Shown here: piece by piece, positions 46,068 to 55,333 of the stretch | How the letters are laid out: the number at the start of each line of letters is the position of its first letter | How positions within the stretch are numbered: the first letter of the stretch is position 1 | Assembly (NCBI GenBank): GCA_028284775.1 | Contig: JANQRB010000115.1 | Location: forward strand, 19,374 to 83,373 | Direction of reading: 5' to 3' | DNA from: Candidatus Kapaibacterium sp. | Lineage (GTDB): Bacteria > Bacteroidota > Ignavibacteria > Kapaibacteriales > UBA7675 | DNA length: 64,000 nt | Notes under the pieces: model-generated | What the model saw: only the letters and a program-made list of their open reading frames with translations | What the model was told of the DNA's origin: nothing | Database searches by the model: none | Made by a program: the position numbers and the translations under genes

Positions 46068-48437
46068 TCAGAAAGGCGATGACAGCGATATCGTGTAGCC
46101 GAAGGCGCCGTCGGCCAGCGGTCCGATACCCCAGGCGGCGTCGAAGCGCAGGAAGAAAACATTGCTGATGATGATAGGAATTTTGCCGATACCGAAGCCC
46201 AGCTCGGTATACCAATCGTTGTTGGTGGATAGATAACCAGCATCCGCCATTTGATCATAATAGGCGGCGCTGCCATTCAGCATGAACTCGATCCCGCGTT
46301 TTTCGAACAAGGGCAATCCCAGCCAGCGCCAGAGGAGATCTGAAAAATTGTGCTCGGCATGCAGTGCCAGGTATTGCGTTCCGCCGAAAAGACCGGCCGC
46401 CGGCGTGAAAAACTGGTCGCTGCGGCCGAAGAAGCGCAGTTTTTTAGCCATGACAAACTGATACTGCGTCGGCAGTTTGTCACTGCCGATACCGGCTTCG
46501 GCAGCCAGCTTGAGTGTCATCGGCACATAGCCGCTGGCAAAGGTGGGAATCGTTGCGCGCAGCTTACCTTCAAGCGCGCTGAAGCTGCCGCCATCCGGCC
46601 GTTCGCCATACAAGCCCGTCACTTTAGCGCGCAGATCAGTCGTGACACGACTGGACATTTCGACATTCACGTCATAAAAGCCCCACTGCAGCACCGCTTT
46701 GGCCGTGTTGTATTCGCCTCCTTCAATCGCGGGGTTGCCGCGAAAGCGATTGCCGGCAAAGATCCCGCGGCTGGTGGTGTTGGCCAGAGCAAAATGGCGC
46801 TCCGAGCGAAACTCCAGATCGGCGGTCAGGCGGTCGAACGAGCCGGAAAGACCCAGGAGCCAGCCGTCTGCCCGATAGTAATCAAAATGATCCTTGTTAA
46901 ACAAGGCAGCTACGAGCGAGTTGCCGTCCACAAAAAATTCGTGTGTATCCGGATTGGAAGCCAACCGCGCAAACGCGCCCGCCTTCAGCCAGAGATTGCC
47001 ATCCTCGTTCCACCATAGTCGCGTACTGAGCAAAGCGTCGGCAAAGCCGCGTTTTTGTCCGAAACTGTAGAAGGCTTCCGCGCTCAATCTCAGTGGATCG
47101 TAGTGGACATCCAGCCCGATGCCCGGCATAATACTGCTGACACGATTAAAAAGCAGGGATGGTTGCCAATCCATTGATAAAAGCGATTCTTCCAGCGGCT
47201 CGCCCGCCTCAATCTTGGCCGCCCGCGTCAGGCTGTCGCTGCGATGGTAGACGCGTTTCTCATAGTCGCTCAGTCGCGTACGCGAATTTTGTTCCCAGAA
47301 TTCAGGCCGCGAAGAGTCGGCCGACGCGTCGACGCTGACAAGCGGTTTGTCATAGACCGAGTCCGGCAGAGCCTTGTTAATCTCCAGTTCGCTGTAAAAG
47401 CTGGTCGCCGAAACGTCGGCCTCGACCTCGGCAATACCGGCCAGGACGGTCACACCGCCGCTGCCGCTGGTGTGCAGATACGTCGGAATCCAGATGTCTT
47501 TTTCCACCTCGTCGAATTTCTGGATAAAGTTGAGATCATGAACGTATCGAATAGCGGTTGCGTCGCTGGGGCGTGCATCGATCTCGATCAGGTTGTAGCT
47601 GCTGTCGATGATGGTCATCGTGCCGATGAAGCCGGGAAACAGATCCGAGCGCGGTTCGAAATCCAGCACGAAAGCCGTACGGCCCCTGTTATCCTGCCGG
47701 TCGCGCAGCGTAAATTTGTAATCGTCCAGGGCATCGCGGCTCAGCGGCGTCGTCATCTCGGCATTGTTGAACACCAGTTTGTCATCATAAAAGCTGAAAA
47801 AGTTGGTTATCGCCGTCAGGTTCTGACTGGGATTGACATTGGCCGTTTGTCGCCGCTGCACGATGTCGATCTGCAGCTTTTCTCGCTCATTGTCGAGATA
47901 CACACGTGAAAAAGTCTCGCGAATCTGTTGCCGGTCTTTATCTTCAATTGCGCCAAACATCTGCCCGTCGAGCGAAAACACCAGCTTGGAATACAAAAGG
48001 CCATTCAGCGTTTTGAGCCGGGCCCGATTTTCTTCTTTGCGCGCGACTGCCCGTCGTATGACTTCCTCGGCATCGATAGCGGCAGTTACCACGACCTGGT
48101 TCATTTTGATGGAACGCGGACGCAGCTTTATCACGAGCGTTGCGCTGTTCGGACTGAGGACCGTGTCACGCGCGAGGTAACCCAGCGAACTGATACGCAG
48201 CTGCCTGCTTCCCTTCGGAAGCGGCAGCCGGAAGGCGCCGTCGGGCAGGCTGTAGCTGCCGAGCCGCGTGCCGACAACCCGTATCGAAGCCCCGGCGATC
48301 GGCTCGTCAGTTTCGGCATCGCGGACGCTGCCTTCGATAACAAGGGCCTCATCTCGGGCCGTAAGTGAAGCAGGGTTCAGCACAGCAGAGGTCAGTATCG
48401 CCAACAGGCAGTACATCGTCGATCGTATAGCTCGCAT
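46068..48437 (-). CDS. DUF5686/carboxypeptidase-like regulatory domain outer-membrane protein
   Basis: A 789-residue outer-membrane protein. After a signal peptide (MRAIRSTMYCLLAILTSAVL) comes a CarboxypepD_reg-like domain (EGSVRDAETDEPIAGASIRV, LPLPKGSRQLRISSLGY). The DUF5686 body follows with EVIRRAVARKEENRARLK, and a C-terminal barrel of about 350 residues ends in TISLSSPF. The family is specific to Bacteroidota and relatives. Some members sit in the outer membrane with TonB-type systems, but the function is unsettled. It is a paralogue of the next gene, in the same orientation 123 bp away, with matching domain order and endings. Confidence 0.85.
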   Translation of the reverse strand: MRAIRSTMYCLLAILTSAVLNPASLTARDEALVIEGSVRDAETDEPIAGASIRVVGTRLGSYSLPDGAFRLPLPKGSRQLRISSLGYLARDTVLSPNSATLVIKLRPRSIKMNQVVVTAAIDAEEVIRRAVARKEENRARLKTLNGLLYSKLVFSLDGQMFGAIEDKDRQQIRETFSRVYLDNEREKLQIDIVQRRQTANVNPSQNLTAITNFFSFYDDKLVFNNAEMTTPLSRDALDDYKFTLRDRQDNRGRTAFVLDFEPRSDLFPGFIGTMTIIDSSYNLIEIDARPSDATAIRYVHDLNFIQKFDEVEKDIWIPTYLHTSGSGGVTVLAGIAEVEADVSATSFYSELEINKALPDSVYDKPLVSVDASADSSRPEFWEQNSRTRLSDYEKRVYHRSDSLTRAAKIEAGEPLEESLLSMDWQPSLLFNRVSSIMPGIGLDVHYDPLRLSAEAFYSFGQKRGFADALLSTRLWWNEDGNLWLKAGAFARLASNPDTHEFFVDGNSLVAALFNKDHFDYYRADGWLLGLSGSFDRLTADLEFRSERHFALANTTSRGIFAGNRFRGNPAIEGGEYNTAKAVLQWGFYDVNVEMSSRVTTDLRAKVTGLYGERPDGGSFSALEGKLRATIPTFASGYVPMTLKLAAEAGIGSDKLPTQYQFVMAKKLRFFGRSDQFFTPAAGLFGGTQYLALHAEHNFSDLLWRWLGLPLFEKRGIEFMLNGSAAYYDQMADAGYLSTNNDWYTELGFGIGKIPIIISNVFFLRFDAAWGIGPLADGAFGYTISLSSPF

Positions 48438-48560
48438 GGTTTTTTGGAGAGTATGTTACAAAGAATCGGAAATACGCAGTGCCGTCCGGGATTCAAGTGC
48501 GCGTACTACGTTTGAACGTCGGATAAGTTACTGCTGCAATCGCAATCGGATTCCGTTCTG

Positions 48561-51011
48561 TCAAAAGGGAGATGACAGGGTAAGGCCGAAGCCGAATTCA
48601 TCGCCCGCCACCGGACCGATGCCCCAGACAAAATCCAGCCGGAAAAAGATGAAATTCGAGAAAAGGGAGGGGATCTTACCAAGACCAAAGCCTGCTTCGG
48701 AATACCAGGCCGAGCCGGTTGATTGCAGAGCGCCGGCGGAGGTATTGCGAAAGTAGGCCGAGCCGCCCTGCACAATAAGCTCCACACCGCGGCCATCGAA
48801 CTCGGGCAATCCGATCATACGCCATAGCAGATCGGAAAAGTTGTGCTCGGCATAGATCGACAAATACTGAGTTCCGCCGAAGTTGGCCGTCGGCACGCTG
48901 AAAAAGTGACCGAATGTACCGACCAGGCCAAAACGCCGCGGCATGACAAACTGAAACTGAACGGGCATTTCATCTTCAGCTATGCCGCCGCCGGCCGTCA
49001 AGCGTAAGTGCATCGGAGCATAGCCGGTGTACAGGGTCGGGATCGAGGCAGAGAGGCGTCCGTCGACGCGGCGAAAAGATTTGCCGTCTGCCCGCTCGCC
49101 ATAGAGGCCGCTGAGGCGCAGCGCAAGGTCCGAGCGAAACTCCGGCTCCGCCTTGTCCGGATCGCCGATTTGCAGGCGCCCGGCAATGCTTCGGTAGTTC
49201 CCGTCGCTGATGAGCAAATTCGGCCGGTAACTGAAATTGAGGTCGTCGGCGACGATAGGGGAATGTTCGATCACGTCCGGCAGACTGAAATGACGCGCAT
49301 CTTCGAAGCGCAGACCGAGCTCGACACTGCCGATTCCACCCTCGATGAAAGCCTCCCAGCCGTCGCGCCGGTAGTAGTCATAAAAATCGGAGTGCAAGAC
49401 GAGCGCCGATACCGCATTTAAGAACTCCGGGTAGCGATCGGAGTCGGGAAAACTGCTGACTTCGCTGAACATACGAGCGCCGATGCGCAGAAAGCCGGAG
49501 CTGGTGTCGATGAGGTAGGTCGCCACGCCGGCAGAGCCGAAGGTCTCCTCGAGTCCGAAACTATATTCGACCGAGGTGGCGAATTCAAGCGTGCCGGGTA
49601 AAAAAAGCGAAGCAACCCCCAGCGACACACTTTCCACACGATTAAAATCGATCTGCGGGATGACCGGGGAGTTAAAAGACAGGTCCGGTCCGTCGAGCAG
49701 CAGGTTGTCCTCATCTTCGTTTACAAGGCTGTCGATTTCCTGGTAAATCTGTTGTTCCTCGTCCGTCAGAACACTCAGCGAATTGTTTTCCCAATACTCC
49801 TCACTGGTGGAATCGGCCAGCTCCGAGACCACGACCGCCGGTTTGTCGAACACGGAATCGGGCAGGTCGGCATTGATGTCCATTTCTTCGTAAATACTGG
49901 TCGCCTTGATAAAAACATCAAGTTCGAGCGCGCCGGAGATAATCTCGATATGCGAGTTACCGGTTGTCTGCAGGAAAGTCGGAAGCCACAGGCTATCGTT
50001 GTATTCTTCGAACTTCTGCACATAGCGCAGATCTTCCACGAAAGGAATAGCGGCATCTTCCGTGGGCGATAAATCGGCCTCGATCAGGTTGTATGACTCT
50101 TCGATGATCTGCAGGCTTCCTTTGAAGGTCGGATAGAGCTCGGTATCAGGCATTACGTCAATGACATAGACAGTTTTGTCGCCAAGTTTCCTGCGTTCGC
50201 GAATACGATAGCGGTAGTAGGAAAGGGCATCGTCGGCGATAGGCGACGTGATTTCGGCGCTGACGATTTCGATCACATTGTCATAAAAATTCACAAACTC
50301 AGTCAGGGCCAACAGATTTTTATCTTCGGGGATATTGGCGGTCTGCCGCCGTTGCAGGATTTCGACGCGCGTACGATCATTTTCTTCGTCGCGATACACA
50401 CGTGAATAGCTTTCGAGAATAAAGTTTTGCATCGTTTTGTCGAAGGGCTTGCGATTCGCCGCCTGCCGCCGGCGTTCCTTGATCGCCCGTTTCGGTTCTT
50501 CTTCATTTGTGGAGATTCGCAGGCGCGAAAGGCCGCGGCCGTCGAGCTTCAAAAGCAGTTTGGAATAGAGTCGGCCTTCGAAGCCCCCCAGGCGCGCCAG
50601 GTTTTCCTGCTTGCGCTGAATCGTGCGGCGGATAATTTCAGCTGCAGTGAGCGGAGCTGTGACGTGTACCGTACCCAGCTCGATGCTGCTTGGTTCGAGA
50701 AAAACGATGAGATCATCGTCGGCGCCGCTTATGGTCAGGCGCCTGTCTTTGTAGCCAAGCGAGCTGACAATCAGCTCGTGCGAACCCTTCGGCAAGGGCA
50801 GCCGAAAGCGTCCTTTGATATCGGCGTAGGTACCTCGCTGCAGACGAAGAACTCGCAACGAGGCACCTGGTATCGGCTCGTTGCTGACCTCGTCGAGGAC
50901 ATAGCCGCGAATCGTGAACGCATCTGCCGCGTTCGTTTGAGCATGCATTGCCGCCGAACCGATCAAAGCTGCAAGGAAGAGAAGCAGGCGAAGCAATGGC
51001 TGTGTTTTCAT
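48561..51011 (-). CDS. DUF5686/carboxypeptidase-like regulatory domain protein, paralogue
   Basis: An 816-residue paralogue of the downstream gene. Signal peptide MKTQPLLRLLLFLAALIGSA. Carboxypeptidase-like domain (RGYVLDEVSNEPIPGASLRV, LPLPKGSHELIVSSLGY). DUF5686 body with EIIRRTIQRKQENLARLG, and barrel ending FGLTLSSPF. It carries an extra basic insert (about 170-200, RAIKERRRQAANRKPFDK) and an acidic stretch before the barrel that the other copy lacks. I use the ATG at the signal peptide instead of the longer frame. It is transcribed first, diverging from the polysaccharide-type operon. Confidence 0.85.
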   Translation of the reverse strand: MKTQPLLRLLLFLAALIGSAAMHAQTNAADAFTIRGYVLDEVSNEPIPGASLRVLRLQRGTYADIKGRFRLPLPKGSHELIVSSLGYKDRRLTISGADDDLIVFLEPSSIELGTVHVTAPLTAAEIIRRTIQRKQENLARLGGFEGRLYSKLLLKLDGRGLSRLRISTNEEEPKRAIKERRRQAANRKPFDKTMQNFILESYSRVYRDEENDRTRVEILQRRQTANIPEDKNLLALTEFVNFYDNVIEIVSAEITSPIADDALSYYRYRIRERRKLGDKTVYVIDVMPDTELYPTFKGSLQIIEESYNLIEADLSPTEDAAIPFVEDLRYVQKFEEYNDSLWLPTFLQTTGNSHIEIISGALELDVFIKATSIYEEMDINADLPDSVFDKPAVVVSELADSTSEEYWENNSLSVLTDEEQQIYQEIDSLVNEDEDNLLLDGPDLSFNSPVIPQIDFNRVESVSLGVASLFLPGTLEFATSVEYSFGLEETFGSAGVATYLIDTSSGFLRIGARMFSEVSSFPDSDRYPEFLNAVSALVLHSDFYDYYRRDGWEAFIEGGIGSVELGLRFEDARHFSLPDVIEHSPIVADDLNFSYRPNLLISDGNYRSIAGRLQIGDPDKAEPEFRSDLALRLSGLYGERADGKSFRRVDGRLSASIPTLYTGYAPMHLRLTAGGGIAEDEMPVQFQFVMPRRFGLVGTFGHFFSVPTANFGGTQYLSIYAEHNFSDLLWRMIGLPEFDGRGVELIVQGGSAYFRNTSAGALQSTGSAWYSEAGFGLGKIPSLFSNFIFFRLDFVWGIGPVAGDEFGFGLTLSSPF

Positions 51012-51146
51012 GCAATTCGTGTGCGAAATGGGATAGCGGCGCCGTGAACGGCAGGCAAGAAACAAAATGGCGGGAGAATTTCAAACGCAAAACGGCAGGC
51101 AAGGCGCCAAAGTTCCGTCGCAAGGGCGAACAAAAACGGCCGGTGA

Positions 51147-51176
51147 TTGCCGCCTCTGATGTTTTTCGTAAATTGC
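51147..51176 (+). promoter_or_regulatory. Bacteroidota-type promoter candidate for the 51-54 kb operon
   Basis: TTG at 51147-51149 and TAAATTGC at 51169-51176 are 19 nt apart. The downstream box resembles the tRNA-Met candidate (TAAATTGT). It gives a leader of about 80 nt. Confidence 0.33.
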
Positions 51177-51262
51177 ACTTTGAAGAAAATCCCGGATCGA
51201 TGAACAAAAAGTGGAGCGGTCGGCGGTCGGCCCGCAAGGAGCATCACGGCGGAGAAGGAACT

Positions 51263-51487
51263 ATGAATCTCTCGAAAATCATCATCGCAGTCGGAGTGTT
51301 TTTCATTGCCAGCCAATCGGCCATGGCCTATCTCGATCCCGGTACCGGCAGTTATCTCTTTCAGGCATTAATCGCCGCTTTGCTCGGTTCGCTACTCGCG
51401 CTTAAGGTATTCTGGCATCGCGTCAAAAACTTTGTCCGTGCTGTCTTTGTGAAAGACGCGCCCGGGGAGGGCGATGAAAAGTCCTGA
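51263..51487 (+). CDS. small YLDPGTGS membrane protein
   Basis: A 74-residue protein of a recognisable small family with the invariant core AYLDPGTGSYLFQALIAALLG. An N-terminal hydrophobic segment (IIIAVGVFFIASQSAMA) may be a signal or a first helix; a second helix carries the core and a basic tail (WHRVKNFVRAVF) follows. Members occur beside methyltransferases and sulfatase-like enzymes in surface-polysaccharide loci, as here; the function is unknown. The ATG follows GGAGAAGGA. The much longer upstream frame is not family-like. The last 14 nt overlap the methyltransferase gene, so translation is probably coupled. Confidence 0.8.
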   Translation: MNLSKIIIAVGVFFIASQSAMAYLDPGTGSYLFQALIAALLGSLLALKVFWHRVKNFVRAVFVKDAPGEGDEKS

Positions 51488-52868
51488 ACGACTGCCGTCT
51501 TCATTTCGCGATCCTTCCGGAATTGTCTTTGAACGCGACGGCACGATTTATCGTCAGGTTAATCGTCTGTATCAATCCGATTACCGCCACCTGATGGATT
51601 CCGGCCTCTATCAAACGCTCACCGAGCAGGGACAGTTGCTCCCGCATCAGGAGATTTCGGATGCCGAGGGGCTGAGCGACGAGGCACTTCTCGTGATTCG
51701 CCCGGAACGAATACCCTTTATCAGTTATCCTTACGAGTGGAGTTTCTCGCAATTACAGGATGCCGCACTGTTGACGCTGGCGCTACAGGAACGGGCCCTC
51801 CGCCACGAGATGATACTCAAAGATGCCAGCGCCTACAATATTCAGTTTCGATCCGGTAAGCCGGTGTTGATCGATACCCTATCCTTCGAACGATATCGCG
51901 AAGGCGAGCCATGGGTCGCATACGGCCAGTTCTGCCGGCACTTTCTGGCGCCGCTGGCGCTGATGCACTATGTAGATATTCAACTCGGCCACTTGCTGCG
52001 CGTTCATCTTGACGGAATTCCCCTGCCTTTGGCGAGCCGCTTGCTGCCGTGGCGCTGCAGGCTGCGATTCGGTCTCTTGATTCATATACATCTCCATGCC
52101 CGCGCGCAGCTGCGTCATGCCAATTCCGCCGCTACCCCGACCCCGAAAACGAAAAGGCTTGGCAAGCAGGCAATGCTGGCACTGATACAGAGTCTCCAGG
52201 CAGCGATCAGGCGAATGCACTGGCGTCCCAGGGGCACAGAGTGGGCGGGGTACTATCAGCAGACTAATTACAGCGACAGCGCCATGACGCATAAGCAGGA
52301 GATCGTGCGAAGCATGCTGGCGCGCACGAGCGACGGACCTGTGTGGGATCTTGGCGCCAATACCGGCCGTTACAGTCGTCTGGCGACCGAGATCGGCCGC
52401 GAGGTCGTGGCCTTTGACGTCGACCCGGCGGCGGTGGAACAACATTATCTGCAGGCCCGGGCCACAGCTGAGAGCTCGCCCCTGCCCTTGCTGCAGGATC
52501 TGACAAATCCAAGCCCGGCGCTTGGCTGGCGCAATCGCGAACGCGACAGGATCGAAGGGCGAGGCCGACCACAGACCGTAATGGCTCTGGCGCTCATTCA
52601 CCATCTGGCGATTGCCAATAATACCCCGCTTGCTGAAATCGCCGCCTGTTTCGCCGAAATGGCGCCGGAGCTCATCATCGAGTTTGTGCCGAAATCGGAT
52701 TCGCAGGTTCAGCGTTTACTTGCCACGCGTCGGGATATCTTCAGCACATACAACCAGCAGCATTTTGAAGAAGTCTTTAAGGGTTTCTATTCTATTGTCG
52801 CCAAAGAAGCGGTGCATGAGTCCGAGCGGACGATTTACCTGATGCAGCGCCACGCGGAGACGGGATGA
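51474..52868 (+). CDS. SAM-dependent methyltransferase with kinase-like N-terminal region
   Basis: A 464-residue protein. The C-terminal half is a class I methyltransferase: WDLGANTGRYSRLA is motif I, VVAFDVDPAAV the acidic strand, and MALALIHHLAIANN motif IV. The N-terminal 250 residues contain LKDASAYNIQFRSGKPVLIDTLSFE, of which DASAYN and IDTLSF resemble the catalytic loop and metal site of sugar- or aminoglycoside-kinase folds. The architecture occurs in polysaccharide and nodulation-type loci, where it may modify a glycan. It overlaps both neighbours (14 nt upstream, 4 nt ATGA downstream). Confidence 0.8.
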   Translation: MKSPERLPSSFRDPSGIVFERDGTIYRQVNRLYQSDYRHLMDSGLYQTLTEQGQLLPHQEISDAEGLSDEALLVIRPERIPFISYPYEWSFSQLQDAALLTLALQERALRHEMILKDASAYNIQFRSGKPVLIDTLSFERYREGEPWVAYGQFCRHFLAPLALMHYVDIQLGHLLRVHLDGIPLPLASRLLPWRCRLRFGLLIHIHLHARAQLRHANSAATPTPKTKRLGKQAMLALIQSLQAAIRRMHWRPRGTEWAGYYQQTNYSDSAMTHKQEIVRSMLARTSDGPVWDLGANTGRYSRLATEIGREVVAFDVDPAAVEQHYLQARATAESSPLPLLQDLTNPSPALGWRNRERDRIEGRGRPQTVMALALIHHLAIANNTPLAEIAACFAEMAPELIIEFVPKSDSQVQRLLATRRDIFSTYNQQHFEEVFKGFYSIVAKEAVHESERTIYLMQRHAETG

Positions 52869-54469
52869 AAACAGATCGGGCATTGTATCCCTTTTTATTT
52901 GCCGCCTATCCGGCGCTGGCGCTATGGGCGCATAATATCCAACTGACGGCAATCAGCGAAACATTGCTGCCGCTTGGTCTGTCTTTGCTGCTCGCCGCGT
53001 TGATTATGCTGTCATTGAAGCTCCTGCGCAATCCTCACAAACGCGCCTTGTTAACATGGTGGATGCTAATTCTGTTTTATGGCTTTGGCCCATTGCGCGA
53101 CGCTGTCGATGAGACGACTCTGCTGGGCCTTGCGCCTGCCCGTTTAACGGTTCTGCTGTGGTTTTTGCTCCTGCTGCTGCCGTCGCTGCTGCTGCTGCGC
53201 AGCAAAAAGAGCTTCCGCGCGTGGACAATCCTGCTTAACAACATCGGTATTGTGCTGCTTACGGTGCCGCTGCTGGGTGTTTTGCCGGATCTGCTAAGCG
53301 ATAGCGGCGATGATTCCGGCCGGGAGCATGCAGCAGCCGGCGGATCTACGCTCGCATCACGGCCGGATATCTATTATATCGTGCTCGATGGTTATGCACG
53401 TGCCGATATCCTGGAGCGACTCTATCATTTTGATAACTCGGCCTTTCTCGATTCATTAGGCGCCCGTGGATTTTTTGTGGCCAGCGATGCCCGCACAAAT
53501 TATGTTCAGACCCTCTTGTCCATGAGCTCTTCGCTCAATATGTGTTATCTCGATTCGCTCGCCGCCGTACAGGGACCTGATTCCCGCGACCGCAGGCCCT
53601 TGCGAGAAGCACTGGTAGATAACAGGGTGGCAGGGATGCTGCGTGGACATGGCTATCGCTATGTGAGCTATGCAACGGGCTATACCGGAACTGAATTCCG
53701 CGATGCCGATGAATATCGCGCGCCGCCGCTCTTTGTCAGTGAATTTCAAAGCCTGCTGCTGGATTTTACCCCGATCCCTTTTCTGTTCCGCCAGATCCTC
53801 AATCAATATGATCTTCATCGCCGTCTTGTTTCATACGTCTTAGACGATCTCGGACGTCCCCGACCAGGCAGCGAACCGGAGTTTGTGCTGGCGCATCTTG
53901 TATCACCGCATCCGCCGTTTATCTTCGACGCACAGGGCGGCCCCGTTAATGATCTGTCCTATGTCTTTTATCTTTTCGATGCGGATCATCTGCGGGAGTA
54001 CATTTCAACCGAGCAATATGTGGACTATTATCGAGCCCAGTTGGCGTACATTAACACCTGTCTGCTGGCTGCCGTAGATCGGATATTGCAATCAAGCGAG
54101 GGCGATCCAATCATTATTCTTCAGAGCGACCACGGCCCGGCCTCACGGCTGACCTGGGAGCAGCCCGAAATCTCTGACATGAGCGAACGGGTGGCAAACT
54201 TCAGCGCACTCTACGTGCCCGATCCTGTCCGACAGCAGCTTTATCCTTCGCTGACGCCCGTAAATACTTTTCGCATTTTGTGTGGTCACCTGCTGCAGGC
54301 CGACCTGCCCTTGCTCGATGATAGATCGTATTTTTCGACCTGGCGACATCCTTACCAGTTTCAGGATGTGAGCAGTCTCATGGATGAGCTTGCGGCGGGT
54401 CGGGACGGAGCTGCGCCGGAGCGGACCGTTCCACGCCCGGACAGCAGTTCGGGATTGTCCTCTGATTGA
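52865..54469 (+). CDS. membrane-bound sulfatase-like hydrolase/transferase
   Basis: A 534-residue protein with about four N-terminal transmembrane helices (residues 8-145), then an alkaline-phosphatase-superfamily domain in the periplasm. Conserved parts are IYYIVLDGYARADIL, a Ser-rich nucleophile region near LLSMSSSLNMCYL, AHLVSPHPPF and IILQSDHGPAS. The layout is that of phosphoethanolamine- or phosphoglycerol-transferase-like enzymes that decorate surface glycans. The substrate cannot be told. It starts on the overlapping ATGA of the methyltransferase stop and is the last gene of the unit. Confidence 0.82.
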   Translation: MKTDRALYPFLFAAYPALALWAHNIQLTAISETLLPLGLSLLLAALIMLSLKLLRNPHKRALLTWWMLILFYGFGPLRDAVDETTLLGLAPARLTVLLWFLLLLLPSLLLLRSKKSFRAWTILLNNIGIVLLTVPLLGVLPDLLSDSGDDSGREHAAAGGSTLASRPDIYYIVLDGYARADILERLYHFDNSAFLDSLGARGFFVASDARTNYVQTLLSMSSSLNMCYLDSLAAVQGPDSRDRRPLREALVDNRVAGMLRGHGYRYVSYATGYTGTEFRDADEYRAPPLFVSEFQSLLLDFTPIPFLFRQILNQYDLHRRLVSYVLDDLGRPRPGSEPEFVLAHLVSPHPPFIFDAQGGPVNDLSYVFYLFDADHLREYISTEQYVDYYRAQLAYINTCLLAAVDRILQSSEGDPIIILQSDHGPASRLTWEQPEISDMSERVANFSALYVPDPVRQQLYPSLTPVNTFRILCGHLLQADLPLLDDRSYFSTWRHPYQFQDVSSLMDELAAGRDGAAPERTVPRPDSSSGLSSD

Positions 54470-54629
54470 GCGGAGCAGCCCGACCGATCCGAGAGATGAG
54501 AAATGCCGATCATGTTCTTTACAACAGGCCCGCGAGTCTGCCGAAGGACCTGCGATTGCCGGGGAATGGCTTTCAATCGGAAAGGGATTTGCGCTTGAAC
54601 TCCGCTTATAAAAAGTGGCCAAAATTTTA

Positions 54630-54637
54630 TAAGTTTG
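54630..54637 (+). promoter_or_regulatory. TAnnTTTG box upstream of the sigma-factor gene
   Basis: TAAGTTTG matches the Bacteroidota -7 element exactly and sits 58 nt before the ATG, but no TTG lies at the usual distance upstream. Confidence 0.3.
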
Positions 54638-54695
54638 ACCTGCCCGACCGCATAAAAGTGCTGCAAAGCGCGTTTTGGAAACTTGGTAATTCCGT

Positions 54696-55328
54696 ATGGC
54701 TGAACCCAAAGAACGTATCAAGACCCGGCAAGAACGTCAAAAACAATCCCGTGCGGAGGATGCGGATCTGATTCACCGCGCTGTTGACGGCGATCAGCGC
54801 GCCTTTGCCGCATTGCAGAAAAAGTATCATCCGGCCATTTCTAATCTTATCCGTCGTATGCTACGCAGCGGCGATGATGTTGAAGATCTGGTGCAGGAGA
54901 CTTTTGTGAAAGCCTTTAACGCGTTGCGCTCGTTTAATCACGAATACGCTTTTTCCACATGGTTGTACAAAATCGCCTCAAATCATTGCATCGATTTTCT
55001 CCGCAAAAAGCGTCTTAAGACTTTTTCGCTCGATCAACCGATTGAAACTAAAGACGGCGAGATGCAATTTGAAGTTGCCGATAACACCTGGGTGCCGGAC
55101 GGCGACATACAGAATCGTGAAAAGCTGCGCATTTTGCGCAACGCCATCGAAGAATTACCGGAAAAGTATCGACGTGTGATAAAACTGCGCCACGAAGAGG
55201 AACTGGACTACCAGGAGATAGCCAATACCTTGGATCTGCCGCTGGGCACCGTGAAAGCCCATCTGTTCCGTGCCCGCGCGATGCTTTTTAAGAAGCTCAA
55301 AAACAAAGTGTTTCACTTCTATTCCTGA
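54696..55328 (+). CDS. ECF-type RNA polymerase sigma factor
   Basis: A 210-residue sigma-70 family factor with only regions 2 and 4. Region 2: DLIHRAVDGDQRAFAALQ, EDLVQETFVKAFNALRSF and FSTWLYKIASNHCIDFLRK. Region 4: IEELPEKYRRVIKLRHEEEL, then YQEIANTLDLPLGTVKAHLF, a helix-turn-helix for the -35 element. This is a SigW/RpoE-type ECF factor. No anti-sigma gene is adjacent; a barrel protein follows 5 bp downstream, so the pair is likely an operon. The basic N-terminal 20 residues precede region 2. The ATG is the first suitable start. Confidence 0.93.
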   Translation: MAEPKERIKTRQERQKQSRAEDADLIHRAVDGDQRAFAALQKKYHPAISNLIRRMLRSGDDVEDLVQETFVKAFNALRSFNHEYAFSTWLYKIASNHCIDFLRKKRLKTFSLDQPIETKDGEMQFEVADNTWVPDGDIQNREKLRILRNAIEELPEKYRRVIKLRHEEELDYQEIANTLDLPLGTVKAHLFRARAMLFKKLKNKVFHFYS

Positions 55329-55333
55329 CGATC

